From assembly GCF_034387475.1 (NCBI RefSeq), contig NZ_JAXCIL010000001.1:3534001-3598000 (forward strand): DNA of 64,000 bases, read 5' to 3'. The notes beneath the pieces were generated by a model that made no database searches, had not been told where the DNA came from, and worked only from the letters and a program-made list of their open reading frames with translations. Position numbers and translations under genes: made by a program. Below, piece after piece: positions 18,601 to 25,331 of this stretch; position 1 is the first letter of the stretch, and every line of letters begins with the position of its first letter. Source of the DNA: Pseudomonas sp. Teo4. Its GTDB lineage: Bacteria > Pseudomonadota > Gammaproteobacteria > Pseudomonadales > Pseudomonadaceae.

Positions 18601-19599
18601 TTATCTGATGGAATCAGCATAAGCATTGAGCCCACCGCCGTGCACGACGCGGCGGCTCCGGTCCAGAGAGCTGTTGCCCACGGCAGCCTCCTGGAATCGG
18701 TGTGGCGTCCGGGCCAGGCGCTCGCTCACTTCACCCTGCAACTGCTCCAGGGCATCCGGGCTCAGTGCCACGAGTACACTGTGCGGCAGGACAACACGGC
18801 CCCCTTGGGTTTCGGCCTCACGGTAGAGGACGGCGCCACGGGTGCCCACCTTCACCAGCGACGTACCGGCACGGAATGCCAGGTCAGCGGCGGCCAGGCC
18901 AGCGCCAGGCAAGGTGGCCGGGATGATCTCGATCCCCGCCAGCGCTACCAGCACCTCAAGGTCGGTCAGCACCAGTTCAGCGGGATCAACGCCAGCGGCA
19001 AGGAGCACCATAAGGCCACGCCCAGCGGCCATGACAGGCAGATCGGCAGCACCAGCGGTGTTCAGCTTCTCGCGGGCTACGAGGTCCAGGGCGGTCGCCG
19101 CCATGGTCTTGTTACCAGCGGCAGCGGCATCCTGCACCAAGTCATCACCGAGGACTTCGCGAACGCTCAGCACGGCCAGCAGGTCGGCCAGCCAGGTCTG
19201 GATAGCCTCGGCCTGGCAGGCAGCGTGAGCGTCACTGGAGCGCAGATACTGTTCCTGCTGGCCACGGTATTGCACCATGGCGGAATCGTGGTCCAGGGCG
19301 GCGGGCAGGTCAGCCAGTGGCATACCCGAGCGGGCGGCTTGAGCGAGCACAGCACCCAACTCACGGGCTACGTCATCAGCGCCAGTACGCTTGCCTTCGG
19401 CTCGGGCCGGATCAATGAAGCGCTCAGCCATACGGCTGAGTCCGGCTTTCACGTCGGCATAGTTGCTGGGGACAGCGGGCGCGGTCAGCTCCGGCACCTC
19501 CAGGCGGTCCAGTGTAATGGCCGTGCGCAATGCGCCCAGCAGAGCCTGGGTGCGCGGGGATACGGTTGCGTTGATTACTGGCTTGTTGGTCTTGGTCAT
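18601..19599 (-). CDS. Unknown Ala-rich 332-aa element protein
   Basis: 332 aa, not recognised. Composition is rich in Ala, Leu and Asp/Glu with long stretches predicted helical, for example RFIDPARAEGKRTGADD and the 125-215 region. There is no signal peptide or clear membrane span. The C-terminal tail is basic (DRSRRVVHGGG). GGAG stands 8 bases before ATG. It ends a leftward operon of three coupled genes starting at 20243. A structural or DNA-associated role is only a guess. Confidence 0.7.
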   Translation of the reverse strand: MTKTNKPVINATVSPRTQALLGALRTAITLDRLEVPELTAPAVPSNYADVKAGLSRMAERFIDPARAEGKRTGADDVARELGAVLAQAARSGMPLADLPAALDHDSAMVQYRGQQEQYLRSSDAHAACQAEAIQTWLADLLAVLSVREVLGDDLVQDAAAAGNKTMAATALDLVAREKLNTAGAADLPVMAAGRGLMVLLAAGVDPAELVLTDLEVLVALAGIEIIPATLPGAGLAAADLAFRAGTSLVKVGTRGAVLYREAETQGGRVVLPHSVLVALSPDALEQLQGEVSERLARTPHRFQEAAVGNSSLDRSRRVVHGGGLNAYADSIR

Positions 19600-19659
19600 T
19601 TGTGGTCTCCGGTACGTGTTCGTCTACGTGGTTTGAATCGAGGTCGCTAATGCAGCAGG

Positions 19660-19938
19660 TCAGGTGTTAATGCCGAGCGAGGAGCCTGGGCGCTGGCGGC
19701 GAGTGTTAGCAGCGTTGCCCCCGGCCACCACCTCCAGGGTGTACTGCTCTACCGCTGCGCCGGTTGGGACCGATTGCGCAGCTTCGCGGGCTTGCCTAAG
19801 TTGGAAGGCCTGGGCCTGGAGGTCGGCTAGGTCCGCGTCAGTCAAGCCACGTTGCCGCCGGGCCTGGGCCGGTGCCCTGGCAGCTTCTGCCTCGGGTGTT
19901 TCCTGTAGCTGTGGGATGCCAAATAGCTGGTGGATCAT
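19660..19938 (-). CDS. Unknown 92-aa element protein
   Basis: 92 aa, unrecognised. It begins MIHQLFGIPQLQETPEAEAA; the central part (residues ~30-60) is an Ala/Gln/Arg-rich helix, DADLADLQAQAFQLRQAREA, that could form a coiled coil. ATG at 19938 overlaps the TGA of the upstream gene (ATGA), which decides this start over an ATG nine codons earlier. The coupling implies cotranslation with the 102-aa protein. Confidence 0.6.
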   Translation of the reverse strand: MIHQLFGIPQLQETPEAEAARAPAQARRQRGLTDADLADLQAQAFQLRQAREAAQSVPTGAAVEQYTLEVVAGGNAANTRRQRPGSSLGINT

Positions 19939-20243
19939 GCGGCCACCGCTGGCGAGCGCTTCCATCTGCCGCGCTGGTTGATGTCGTTGCCCTCAAGCTG
20001 GAGCTGGGCCCGTGTGCAAAGCAGCCAGGCGATTGCCTGGGCCTTCTCCCCGAACGGGAACTCCTTTTGATGCAGCACGCCGTTACGCTGGACGTGGGCA
20101 ACCCAGCACAAGCGGCGGGTAAGCGACAGGCCGCGTACTTTCTCTTGCGTCATCATGCCGAGGGCGACGGCCAGCGCCTTGTGGTTGAGGGTCATGCTGG
20201 CGGTAGGGTCGTCCTTGACGATGCGGTCGTATCTGGTAGCCAT
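19935..20243 (-). CDS. Unknown 102-aa element protein
   Basis: 102 aa, unrecognised. It starts MATRYDRIVKDDPTASMTLN after a good AAGGAG site. It is basic overall with the stretch FPFGEKAQAIAWLLCTRAQL that looks like a helix pair, and a basic tail (NQRGRWKRSPAVAA). It is the first gene of the three-gene operon running to 18601. The 224-bp region ahead of it contains the GTAC repeats. Confidence 0.65.
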   Translation of the reverse strand: MATRYDRIVKDDPTASMTLNHKALAVALGMMTQEKVRGLSLTRRLCWVAHVQRNGVLHQKEFPFGEKAQAIAWLLCTRAQLQLEGNDINQRGRWKRSPAVAA

Positions 20244-20399
20244 AGTGGTTCTCCTTTGGAATGGCGCCCACAGCCGCGCCTGAGCGTCTTTGGCTCATCG
20301 GCTGGGCGGTGGGGTAGGTTCTTGGTGGGTGCGCTGGAGCGCGCTGTGCGGGCCTGTGGCGGGCCTTGGTGGGTGGTCAGTTATGAGGCAGTGGCGGGA

Positions 20400-20428
20400 G
20401 TACGGCGGGTACAAAGGAGTACATGTAC
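20400..20428. promoter_or_regulatory. GTAC-repeat operator candidate
   Basis: Four GTAC tetramers at 20400, 20409, 20419 and 20425 include the perfect 10-bp palindrome GTACATGTAC (20419-20428). They lie in the noncoding gap upstream of the 102-aa gene, a place where a repressor could bind. No -35/-10 pair could be assigned with confidence. Confidence 0.45.
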
Positions 20429-20467
20429 CCCCCTTAAAACTCGGTTTTGTGTAGAATTAAAAGACTA

Positions 20468-21283
20468 CTAGCAGCCCTTGTTTTGGCGCTTGAGGTACAC
20501 CTTCACAGTGTTCAACTTCTGGCCCGTGGCTTGTGCAATGGCTGACGGGCCTTGCCCTTCCGAACGCATGCGACGGGCTACGGTATGCCAATGCTCGCCA
20601 GCTTCGACAATCTCCAACCGCTTATTGGTTGCGGCCTGCTCGGCCACAAGGCTAGCCGTGGCCTTGGCGACTTCACGGCGTACCTGTTCCGTCAGCTTCT
20701 CGGCGTTGATGTAATGCGCCGCTACATTCTTGAGGCAACCGGACAGAGTTCCACGGTGCATGGCTGATACCTCCAATGCCGATTCGTCGATGGTGCGCAG
20801 TACCGTGTGCCCGGCCAGGCTTTGCAGCGCCTTAGCATTCTGGCTATCGTTGCGCAGGCTGCGCACCTTGTTGACGTACTCGACGCCCTTGCCTCGGTTG
20901 CGCAGATAGCGAGTACCGCTGGGTGCCCTGCCCAGGGCGATATCATCCAAGCCTTCGAGAATGCACAGGTCGGTATCCTTCTGGCTGAGCCAGTGAGCCT
21001 TGCGACCATGCTGCCGCGCCAACTCCCGAGCCTCCTCCTTGTGCCGCTGGTGCATCTTGAATCGTTCTTGCTGGAAGGTGTTCTGCGGGGCGGTATACGA
21101 GCCGGTTGCCAGGTACAGCGCCTTGACTTGCTCGACAGCGCTTGACAGCGCCTGGCCATCCAAGCCGGGGTTCGCCTGGCGCACGAGGCGCACGGCGTAC
21201 AGGTAGTCGAAGGGCTGCACGTCTGGCTGTACCTCAGCGCCAGCCTGGCCGCGTTGTTTCAACTCTTCTAGGTTTGTGGTCAT
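20468..21283 (-). CDS. Element protein with C-terminal helix-turn-helix
   Basis: 271 aa. The last ~40 residues (HWHTVARRMRSEGQGPSAIA then GQKLNTVKVYLKRQNKGC) read as a helix-turn-helix of the kind ending many recombinases and sigma-like proteins. The rest is basic, helical and unrecognised (ELARQHGRKAHW, YLRNRGKGVEYVNKVR). ATG at 21283 has a strong GGAGG; the longer frame would begin with TTG and overlap the gene before. It closes a three-gene operon. It may be a regulator or DNA-binding structural protein. Confidence 0.65.
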   Translation of the reverse strand: MTTNLEELKQRGQAGAEVQPDVQPFDYLYAVRLVRQANPGLDGQALSSAVEQVKALYLATGSYTAPQNTFQQERFKMHQRHKEEARELARQHGRKAHWLSQKDTDLCILEGLDDIALGRAPSGTRYLRNRGKGVEYVNKVRSLRNDSQNAKALQSLAGHTVLRTIDESALEVSAMHRGTLSGCLKNVAAHYINAEKLTEQVRREVAKATASLVAEQAATNKRLEIVEAGEHWHTVARRMRSEGQGPSAIAQATGQKLNTVKVYLKRQNKGC

Positions 21284-21315
21284 GGTTCCTCCAGTCGAAG
21301 GCGCCAGGCCGTCGG

Positions 21316-21648
21316 TCAAGTAGTGGGATCGGTAATGCCGTACTCTGCGAGCAAGGCGGCACGGTCGGCGGGTTCATTTTGTGTTGGGGGTGCAGGGGTT
21401 GCAGGCGACGTGCGCTTCTCGGCGAACTGCGCCCGCAGTTTCTCTAGCTCGGCGGCGCTGTCGTCAGCACGGGCAGCCTTTGCCGCTTCGATAAGCTTGA
21501 GCAGGGATACGGACGCACTGATGGTCGCCGCATCTACGGGGTAGCCCCCTTCCTTCGCATCCTTGTAGCGTTGTTGAGTACCGTCAATAGTGGACGCCAG
21601 TAGCTCCAGGCCCAGCCGGTCAAGGTTGATCTTGCGTGGTCGAGCCAT
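21316..21648 (-). CDS. Unknown 110-aa protein, terminase-small-subunit-like start
   Basis: 110 aa. The start MARPRKINLDRLGLELLAS and the following helical region resemble the N-terminal DNA-binding part of some phage small terminase or plasmid partition-type proteins, but the likeness is weak and I do not claim function. The C-terminal third is a Pro/Thr/Ala linker ending AALLAEYGITDPTT. Its ATG overlaps the TGA of the upstream gene at 21648. Confidence 0.6.
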   Translation of the reverse strand: MARPRKINLDRLGLELLASTIDGTQQRYKDAKEGGYPVDAATISASVSLLKLIEAAKAARADDSAAELEKLRAQFAEKRTSPATPAPPTQNEPADRAALLAEYGITDPTT

Positions 21649-21995
21649 CAGCAGCCCCCGCGCTCATTCAACGCATCAAGCAATCGCGCCTCTGTCCAGG
21701 CATGCCGCCCTTGCTGTTCACGGTCCAGCATTCGCCAAGCGTTGAACGCCTGGGAGCCGGGGCAGTATTCGCGGATGTGGGTTCCGGGGAGGTATCGAGC
21801 TTGAAGACCGGCACGCCGGATGAGCGCTGCAATGGCATTCATCAGGCTACTACGTGGCACCTCGGGGAACGCCTCGCGGAGCACTGTAGTGGTGATTGGT
21901 TTCGGTGCAGGAAGGGCATAGTTAAGCCGCATAAAGCGGATGATTCGGGCAGCCGTGAGCGCTGGCCTGCCCTGCAACTGAGAGCTGTGGGTCAT
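21648..21995 (-). CDS. Unknown 115-aa winged-helix-like protein
   Basis: 115 aa. The segment ITTTVLREAFPEVPRSSLMN followed by AIAALIRRAGLQARYLPG has the pattern of a winged helix with a beta-wing, so DNA binding is plausible. The frame is open to 22316, but the added 107 residues are rich in Cys, Arg and Thr and look noncoding, while ATG at 21995 follows GGAGTG at correct spacing. It is first in the operon 21995-20468. Confidence 0.6.
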   Translation of the reverse strand: MTHSSQLQGRPALTAARIIRFMRLNYALPAPKPITTTVLREAFPEVPRSSLMNAIAALIRRAGLQARYLPGTHIREYCPGSQAFNAWRMLDREQQGRHAWTEARLLDALNERGGC

Positions 21996-22202
21996 GGTCA
22001 CTCCAATGGGATCAGGTAACAGTGTGCGTGAAGTCGAAAGCGTTCCCGCCCAGAGATTCAAGGTCTCCAGACAGGTAGTGTTTCGATGTGTACGGGAAGT
22101 ATTCGGGCAGGCCTGGGTGTACCAGATGCCAGGGAAACTGGGCCGGATAGTCCACGCCCTTGCAGGTCTGCGCAGACAGCGACGGTGTTCGATGCGGGAA
22201 GT

Positions 22203-22238
22203 AAAAAGCACGGCGCCCACTTGGGGTGGCAGGCGCCG
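22203..22238 (-). terminator. Early terminator or attenuator
   Basis: On the minus strand, arms CGGCGCC/GGCGCCG (22232-22238 and 22211-22217) enclose an inner CCAC/GTGG pair and are followed by five T (22203-22207). A transcript from the promoter at 22294 would stop here after about 85 nt. Confidence 0.7.
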
Positions 22239-22288
22239 CGAATCACGTAGGTGTAACGTACAGCACCGGTCGAGATAGATTGACAGGT
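22203..22288 (-). ncRNA. Candidate ~85-nt small RNA or attenuated leader
   Basis: It is defined by a -35/-10 pair ending at 22294 and a terminator ending at 22203, with no coding frame between. It contains an extra small hairpin (ACGT...ACGT, about 22246-22260). It may be an independent regulatory RNA of the element, or the terminated leader of the operon beginning at 21995. Confidence 0.4.
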
Positions 22289-22301
22289 GTCTAACTATCT
22301 C
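22272..22301. promoter_or_regulatory. 30-bp palindromic operator candidate
   Basis: GAGATAG (22272-22278) and CTATCTC (22295-22301) are exact inverted arms around the inner palindrome GACAGGTGTC (22282-22291), all on one symmetry axis. It overlaps the -10 of the predicted minus-strand promoter, the position of a repressor site. Confidence 0.65.
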
Positions 22302-22322
22302 TGGTGTATGGAACATTTACAA
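22294..22322 (-). promoter_or_regulatory. Predicted sigma-70 promoter
   Basis: -35 TTGTAA (22317-22322) and -10 GATAGT (22294-22299) on the minus strand with a 17-bp spacer, in a locally AT-rich stretch. Confidence 0.5.
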
Positions 22323-22391
22323 AATCTATCAAAGAACAAAACCTAATAGCCTTATGGAGTTGGTAATATCTGGCGGGCATTTAGCCCAGGA

Positions 22392-22466
22392 AGGGCCAGT
22401 AGAGGCCGCCAGGCGCGAGTCCTGCGCGGATTGGGCCGTGAGTGCAGGACCGCGACAACTGGCCCT
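22392..22466. repeat. Nested inverted repeat, 75 bp
   Basis: Outer arms AGGGCCAGT/ACTGGCCCT (22392-22400, 22458-22466) and inner arms CGCG-A-GTCCTGC/GCAGGAC-CGCG (22414-22425, 22444-22454). It lies between the recombinase stop and the promoter at 22322. It could fold as RNA or act as a protein-bound DNA site. Confidence 0.55.
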
Positions 22467-22492
22467 GCAGCCGCTCCCAGGGCCTAGAAACG

Positions 22493-22523
22493 ACAACGCC
22501 CAGGCTGCATGCCCAGGCGTTGT
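22493..22523 (-). terminator. Terminator of the serine recombinase gene
   Basis: A 13-bp stem with two G-U pairs in RNA (22493-22505 with 22511-22523) and a 5-base loop lies 22 bases after the recombinase stop. The following T run is short. Confidence 0.65.
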
Positions 22524-22544
22524 AGTCATACGGGCGAGGCTGCC

Positions 22545-23171
22545 TCAGGCGCTGGCTGTGCGCTCCCGCTTGACCCGCTGGACGGTGTTAGTCGAGCAGT
22601 CGAGCAGGTCAGCGATACCGCGCACCGACTTGCCGTCGTCCAACAACTGCGTGATTCGGCGGTGCAGGTCGGTATCCACCTGGCGCCCCTTATAAGCACC
22701 AGCCGACTTTGCTTTCTCGATGCCCTGCGCCTGCCGACGGCGCCGGTCCTCATAATCCTTTCTGGCGACTGCCGCCAGCATATCCAGCAGCATCGTATTG
22801 ATAGCCGCCAGCATACGGCCTGTGAAGTCGTCGCCAGCCTTCGCCTGGTGCATCGCTTGATGCGAGGTCGGCAGGTCCAAGGCAACGACAAGCACACCTT
22901 TCGCCTGGAGGGTGGCCCGCAGAGCTGCCCAGTCAGCCTCATTCAATCGCGCCAATCGGTCTACCTGCTCGACCAGCAGAATGTCGCCAGGCTCGCTATC
23001 TGCCAACAAGCGGAACAGCTCCGGGCGCTGCAACGTGGCGCCGGATTCGTTCTCTACGTAGTAACCCGCAATGCGGTGGCCATGCTGCTGGGCGAACTCT
23101 CGCAACTGTTCCTTGGCGCGGCTGGCGTCCTGCTCGGCAGTAGAGGCACGGAGGTAAGCACGAATCATCAT
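22545..23171 (-). CDS. Serine recombinase (resolvase/invertase family)
   Basis: 208 aa. The catalytic Ser10 is in the N-terminal motif YLRAST, the second motif VEQVDRLAR lies near residue 80, and the C-terminus has a helix-turn-helix (KSVRGIADLLDCSTNTVQRV). This is the small resolvase/invertase architecture, with cleavage through a 5' phosphoserine link. Its upstream gap holds six copies of TGTAGCG-like sites, likely its own binding sites and autoregulation. Two ATG codons in a row open the frame; either may start. An invertible segment was not identified. Confidence 0.9.
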   Translation of the reverse strand: MMIRAYLRASTAEQDASRAKEQLREFAQQHGHRIAGYYVENESGATLQRPELFRLLADSEPGDILLVEQVDRLARLNEADWAALRATLQAKGVLVVALDLPTSHQAMHQAKAGDDFTGRMLAAINTMLLDMLAAVARKDYEDRRRRQAQGIEKAKSAGAYKGRQVDTDLHRRITQLLDDGKSVRGIADLLDCSTNTVQRVKRERTASA

Positions 23172-23182
23172 GATAGTCGCCC

Positions 23183-23301
23183 TGTAGCGGTTTGGATGTA
23201 GCGACTATATGTGTAGCGTTTAGATACGTCAAACAACAATATCGCTACACCAACACTTGATTGATGAACGGTAGCGCTTGAGGCATACCAATAACGCTAC
23301 A
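23183..23301. promoter_or_regulatory. Cluster of TGTAGCG repeats (recombinase site candidate)
   Basis: TGTAGCG occurs directly at 23183, 23197 and 23212, in GGTAGCG form at 23270, and inverted at 23243-23249 and 23295-23301. The last four make two facing pairs (23212-23249 and 23270-23301), like resolvase subsites. They lie just upstream of the recombinase start. Confidence 0.6.
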
Positions 23302-23342
23302 CAAAAAGGCGCAGCCAAAACATCTAGCCGCGCCATGAGGCT

Positions 23343-23471
23343 TTACTTCTTCTTAGGCGGAGACTTTGGCTTAGGCTTGTCAGTTTCCTTCACCGACTCC
23401 CGAGGATTGCGTTTAGCTTTGTCCTCGGTGATGTATTCACCAGTTACCGCATCACGATATCTCGTAGGCAT
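23343..23471 (-). CDS. 42-aa basic phage-type small protein
   Basis: 42 aa: it opens MPTRYRDAVTGEYITEDKAK and ends in a Lys/Pro-rich tail (PKPKSPPKKK). AAGGAG stands 6 bases before ATG. Short proteins with a Y-x-D-xxTGE-Y/F-V/I-T motif are common in phages and mobile elements and have no known function. It lies between the integrase gene and the recombinase site cluster, in the same direction as both. Confidence 0.65.
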   Translation of the reverse strand: MPTRYRDAVTGEYITEDKAKRNPRESVKETDKPKPKSPPKKK

Positions 23472-23640
23472 ATCAGCTCCTTGATAGCTCATCGCCACAT
23501 GGCGACCCTTTCAAGGTAGCCCAGACAGCGGTGGGCGCAATCGATTCCCGGCAGTCGCCTGGCCAGCAGCGCACCAAGCCCCTACGGGGGATTCTGCACG
23601 TGATCGGGTCAGACCCTCCCCTCGCACGACTACAACAAAT

Positions 23641-25128
23641 TTAGGCCGCTGGGCTTTCGAGCAACTGGCGCACCTTGTCCAATAGCTCCCGCTGGTCCTT
23701 CAACGCAGACTTGCCACCATAGATGCTGGTCATGCTCTGTTTACCAACGTGCCCAAGGATTGCCCCGGCTTCATGCTCAGAGGCACCGGCATGCCGCATC
23801 AGGTCAGCCACTGTATGCCGAACGCCATACAACGTGTAACCGGCAGGCAGGCGACGCCCCAACAGGTCATGCAATCGACGGACACGTTGCTCAGTCCTAC
23901 GGCCCAGGTCGGCAGCCTCTCCCCTTTCGGCCAGCACCAGCCGGAACAGCCGGGCGTCATCGGCATGCACCGGGAGGTCACGGCGGCTGGCATCAGTCTT
24001 CCTACCGGATAACCCTGCCTGGAACACCAGTTCCTTACCGCCCATGATGTCCTCCCGCACCGTCAATGCCTCCGGTCCCTCCCGCAGTAGTTCAGACGGG
24101 CGCAAGCCGTACCGGGCCAGGATGAGCAACGCCGCACAGTCCACCTCGGGTGCCGTGTCCTGCATGTTCTGGATACAAGCCTTGAGCATTGCAACGGGGA
24201 TCGGCTGGCGGGCCTCCTTCCTGGCGCCAGCACCGGAACGAATCGTCTTGGCTGTGGCATCGAGCTTCGGCAGCTTGATCCCCTCCCACCCAGGCATGCA
24301 GCGAAGTACGGCCAGAATGGCATTGGTGCTGGTATTGAGTGACGACGCTTTCATGCCCTGCTCAAGGCGCCGTTGGCCATAGTCGAGAATGCTTTGGACC
24401 TGCTCCGCTGGGGTGGCTGGCCAACGTAGGGCGTCCCGGCACAGCGTCTGCACCTGCTGTCCACGTCGGGGTGTAGCCTGGGCCAGGTACTTATCCAAGG
24501 TCCGCTGAAACTCGGCGGCGGTGGTCTGCCCATGCCGCGCCCGTTGAGCAGGGATTGCAGGTACAGAGTGCTCTGGAACAGGAGCAATAGAAGGCACAGC
24601 GTTAGCTGGCTCAGGCGTTGAGGGCTGCCCTAGCGTGGGCACCTCGCCCCTCTCCAGGGCCTCCAGGGCGCGCAGGGCGGCCAATGCCTCCATCGGGCTG
24701 TAGTCAGCCGCGCCGGGATGCTTCCCGTCGGCAATCGCCTGTAGTGCGGCCTTGCGCCATTCAAGCTCTGCCGCCCAGGTCGGGGCCTGCCGCTGGCTCG
24801 GTTCAAGGGCTTCGACAGCCGACCGGGTAGCATCGTCTACAACGGCCCGCAGACGCTCTAGGATGCGCTCTGCCGTTACCGCTGGGACATCCCCGCCAAG
24901 GGCCTGCATCGCCCCTGTACCGCCACCGCAGGCGCTCCCTGCCAGGGCTTCGGCGCAGGTACGGTCGAAGTCAACCGACACCACACGGGCAAGCTGTAGC
25001 GCTTCCTTGCGGTCGCTGGTGCCAAGCGCCTTTCGGAACTCGGTACGGCCCACAATGCTGGCAACTTCGACAGGGAAGCGGCGGCGGTAGATGAACCGCC
25101 CGTCTCGCTTCATCAGATGATCCGACAT
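23641..25128 (-). CDS. Tyrosine recombinase (phage-type integrase, DUF6538-like N-terminus)
   Basis: 495 aa. The N-terminus (MSDHLMKRDGRFIYRRRFP) matches the DUF6538 type found ahead of integrases, followed by a long variable linker and a C-terminal catalytic domain. Visible catalytic residues are Arg in ARYGLRPSELL, Lys in GRKTDASRRDLPV, Arg in LYGVRHTVADLM, His in ILGHVGK and the nucleophile Tyr in TSIYGG. The usual HxxR is YxxR here. AGGAG precedes ATG. It is nearest the right end, as expected of an element integrase. Confidence 0.92.
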   Translation of the reverse strand: MSDHLMKRDGRFIYRRRFPVEVASIVGRTEFRKALGTSDRKEALQLARVVSVDFDRTCAEALAGSACGGGTGAMQALGGDVPAVTAERILERLRAVVDDATRSAVEALEPSQRQAPTWAAELEWRKAALQAIADGKHPGAADYSPMEALAALRALEALERGEVPTLGQPSTPEPANAVPSIAPVPEHSVPAIPAQRARHGQTTAAEFQRTLDKYLAQATPRRGQQVQTLCRDALRWPATPAEQVQSILDYGQRRLEQGMKASSLNTSTNAILAVLRCMPGWEGIKLPKLDATAKTIRSGAGARKEARQPIPVAMLKACIQNMQDTAPEVDCAALLILARYGLRPSELLREGPEALTVREDIMGGKELVFQAGLSGRKTDASRRDLPVHADDARLFRLVLAERGEAADLGRRTEQRVRRLHDLLGRRLPAGYTLYGVRHTVADLMRHAGASEHEAGAILGHVGKQSMTSIYGGKSALKDQRELLDKVRQLLESPAA

Positions 25129-25281
25129 GGCGCAACTCCTGGTAGTGGGTCACGTGCACCGGTCATGCGCCCCGGTGAAATGGCCCTCTAAACGGCTGTT
25201 GTGCCCCGGTCAACCCAGGGCTGCAAGGCCCGCAGAATGCGGCCTGCGCCATAATCCGGCAAGGAGTTTGTGCACCATCCC

Positions 25282-25290
25282 TCTAACGAA
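25282..25290. other. Putative right attachment repeat
   Basis: TCTAACGAA, the second copy of the sequence at 17924-17932. It directly abuts the A run and stem of the cpoB terminator, so integration appears to leave that terminator intact. Confidence 0.6.
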
Positions 25291-25291
25291 A

Positions 25292-25314
25292 AAACCCGCG
25301 ACAGGCGCGGGTTT
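25292..25314 (-). terminator. Terminator of the tol-pal-cpoB cluster
   Basis: Stem AAACCCGCG/CGCGGGTTT (25292-25300, 25306-25314), 5-base loop, and six T on the minus strand after it. It follows cpoB by 17 bases. Confidence 0.85.
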
Positions 25315-25331
25315 CTTTCAAATGATGCAGC

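Larger units (their letters stand above)
21996..22544. other. Noncoding regulatory region of the element
   Basis: 549 bp between the 115-aa gene and the serine recombinase, both leftward. It holds a predicted promoter (22294-22322) with a 30-bp palindrome over its -10, a terminator about 85 nt downstream (22203-22238), a nested inverted repeat (22392-22466) and the recombinase terminator (22493-22523). None of the frames crossing it looks coding. Confidence 0.7.
17924..25290. mobile_element. Integrative element with tyrosine integrase and serine recombinase, ~7.4 kb
   Basis: The segment is bounded by direct copies of TCTAACGAA (17924-17932 and 25282-25290). It carries an integrase gene reading inward from the right end, a serine recombinase, small basic and DNA-binding-like proteins, and unrecognised genes. 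It splits the queE-cpoB junction, whose flanks are ordinary core genes, and its right end abuts the cpoB terminator. No capsid, tail, replication initiator, relaxase, toxin or known defence gene was recognised. Prophage remnant, satellite or small genomic island are all possible classes. Confidence 0.8.

Noticed and set aside
21996..22316. Upstream extension of the 115-aa protein by 107 residues
   Set aside because: Added residues are rich in Cys, Arg and Thr with no domain character, and a better ribosome site exists at 21995.
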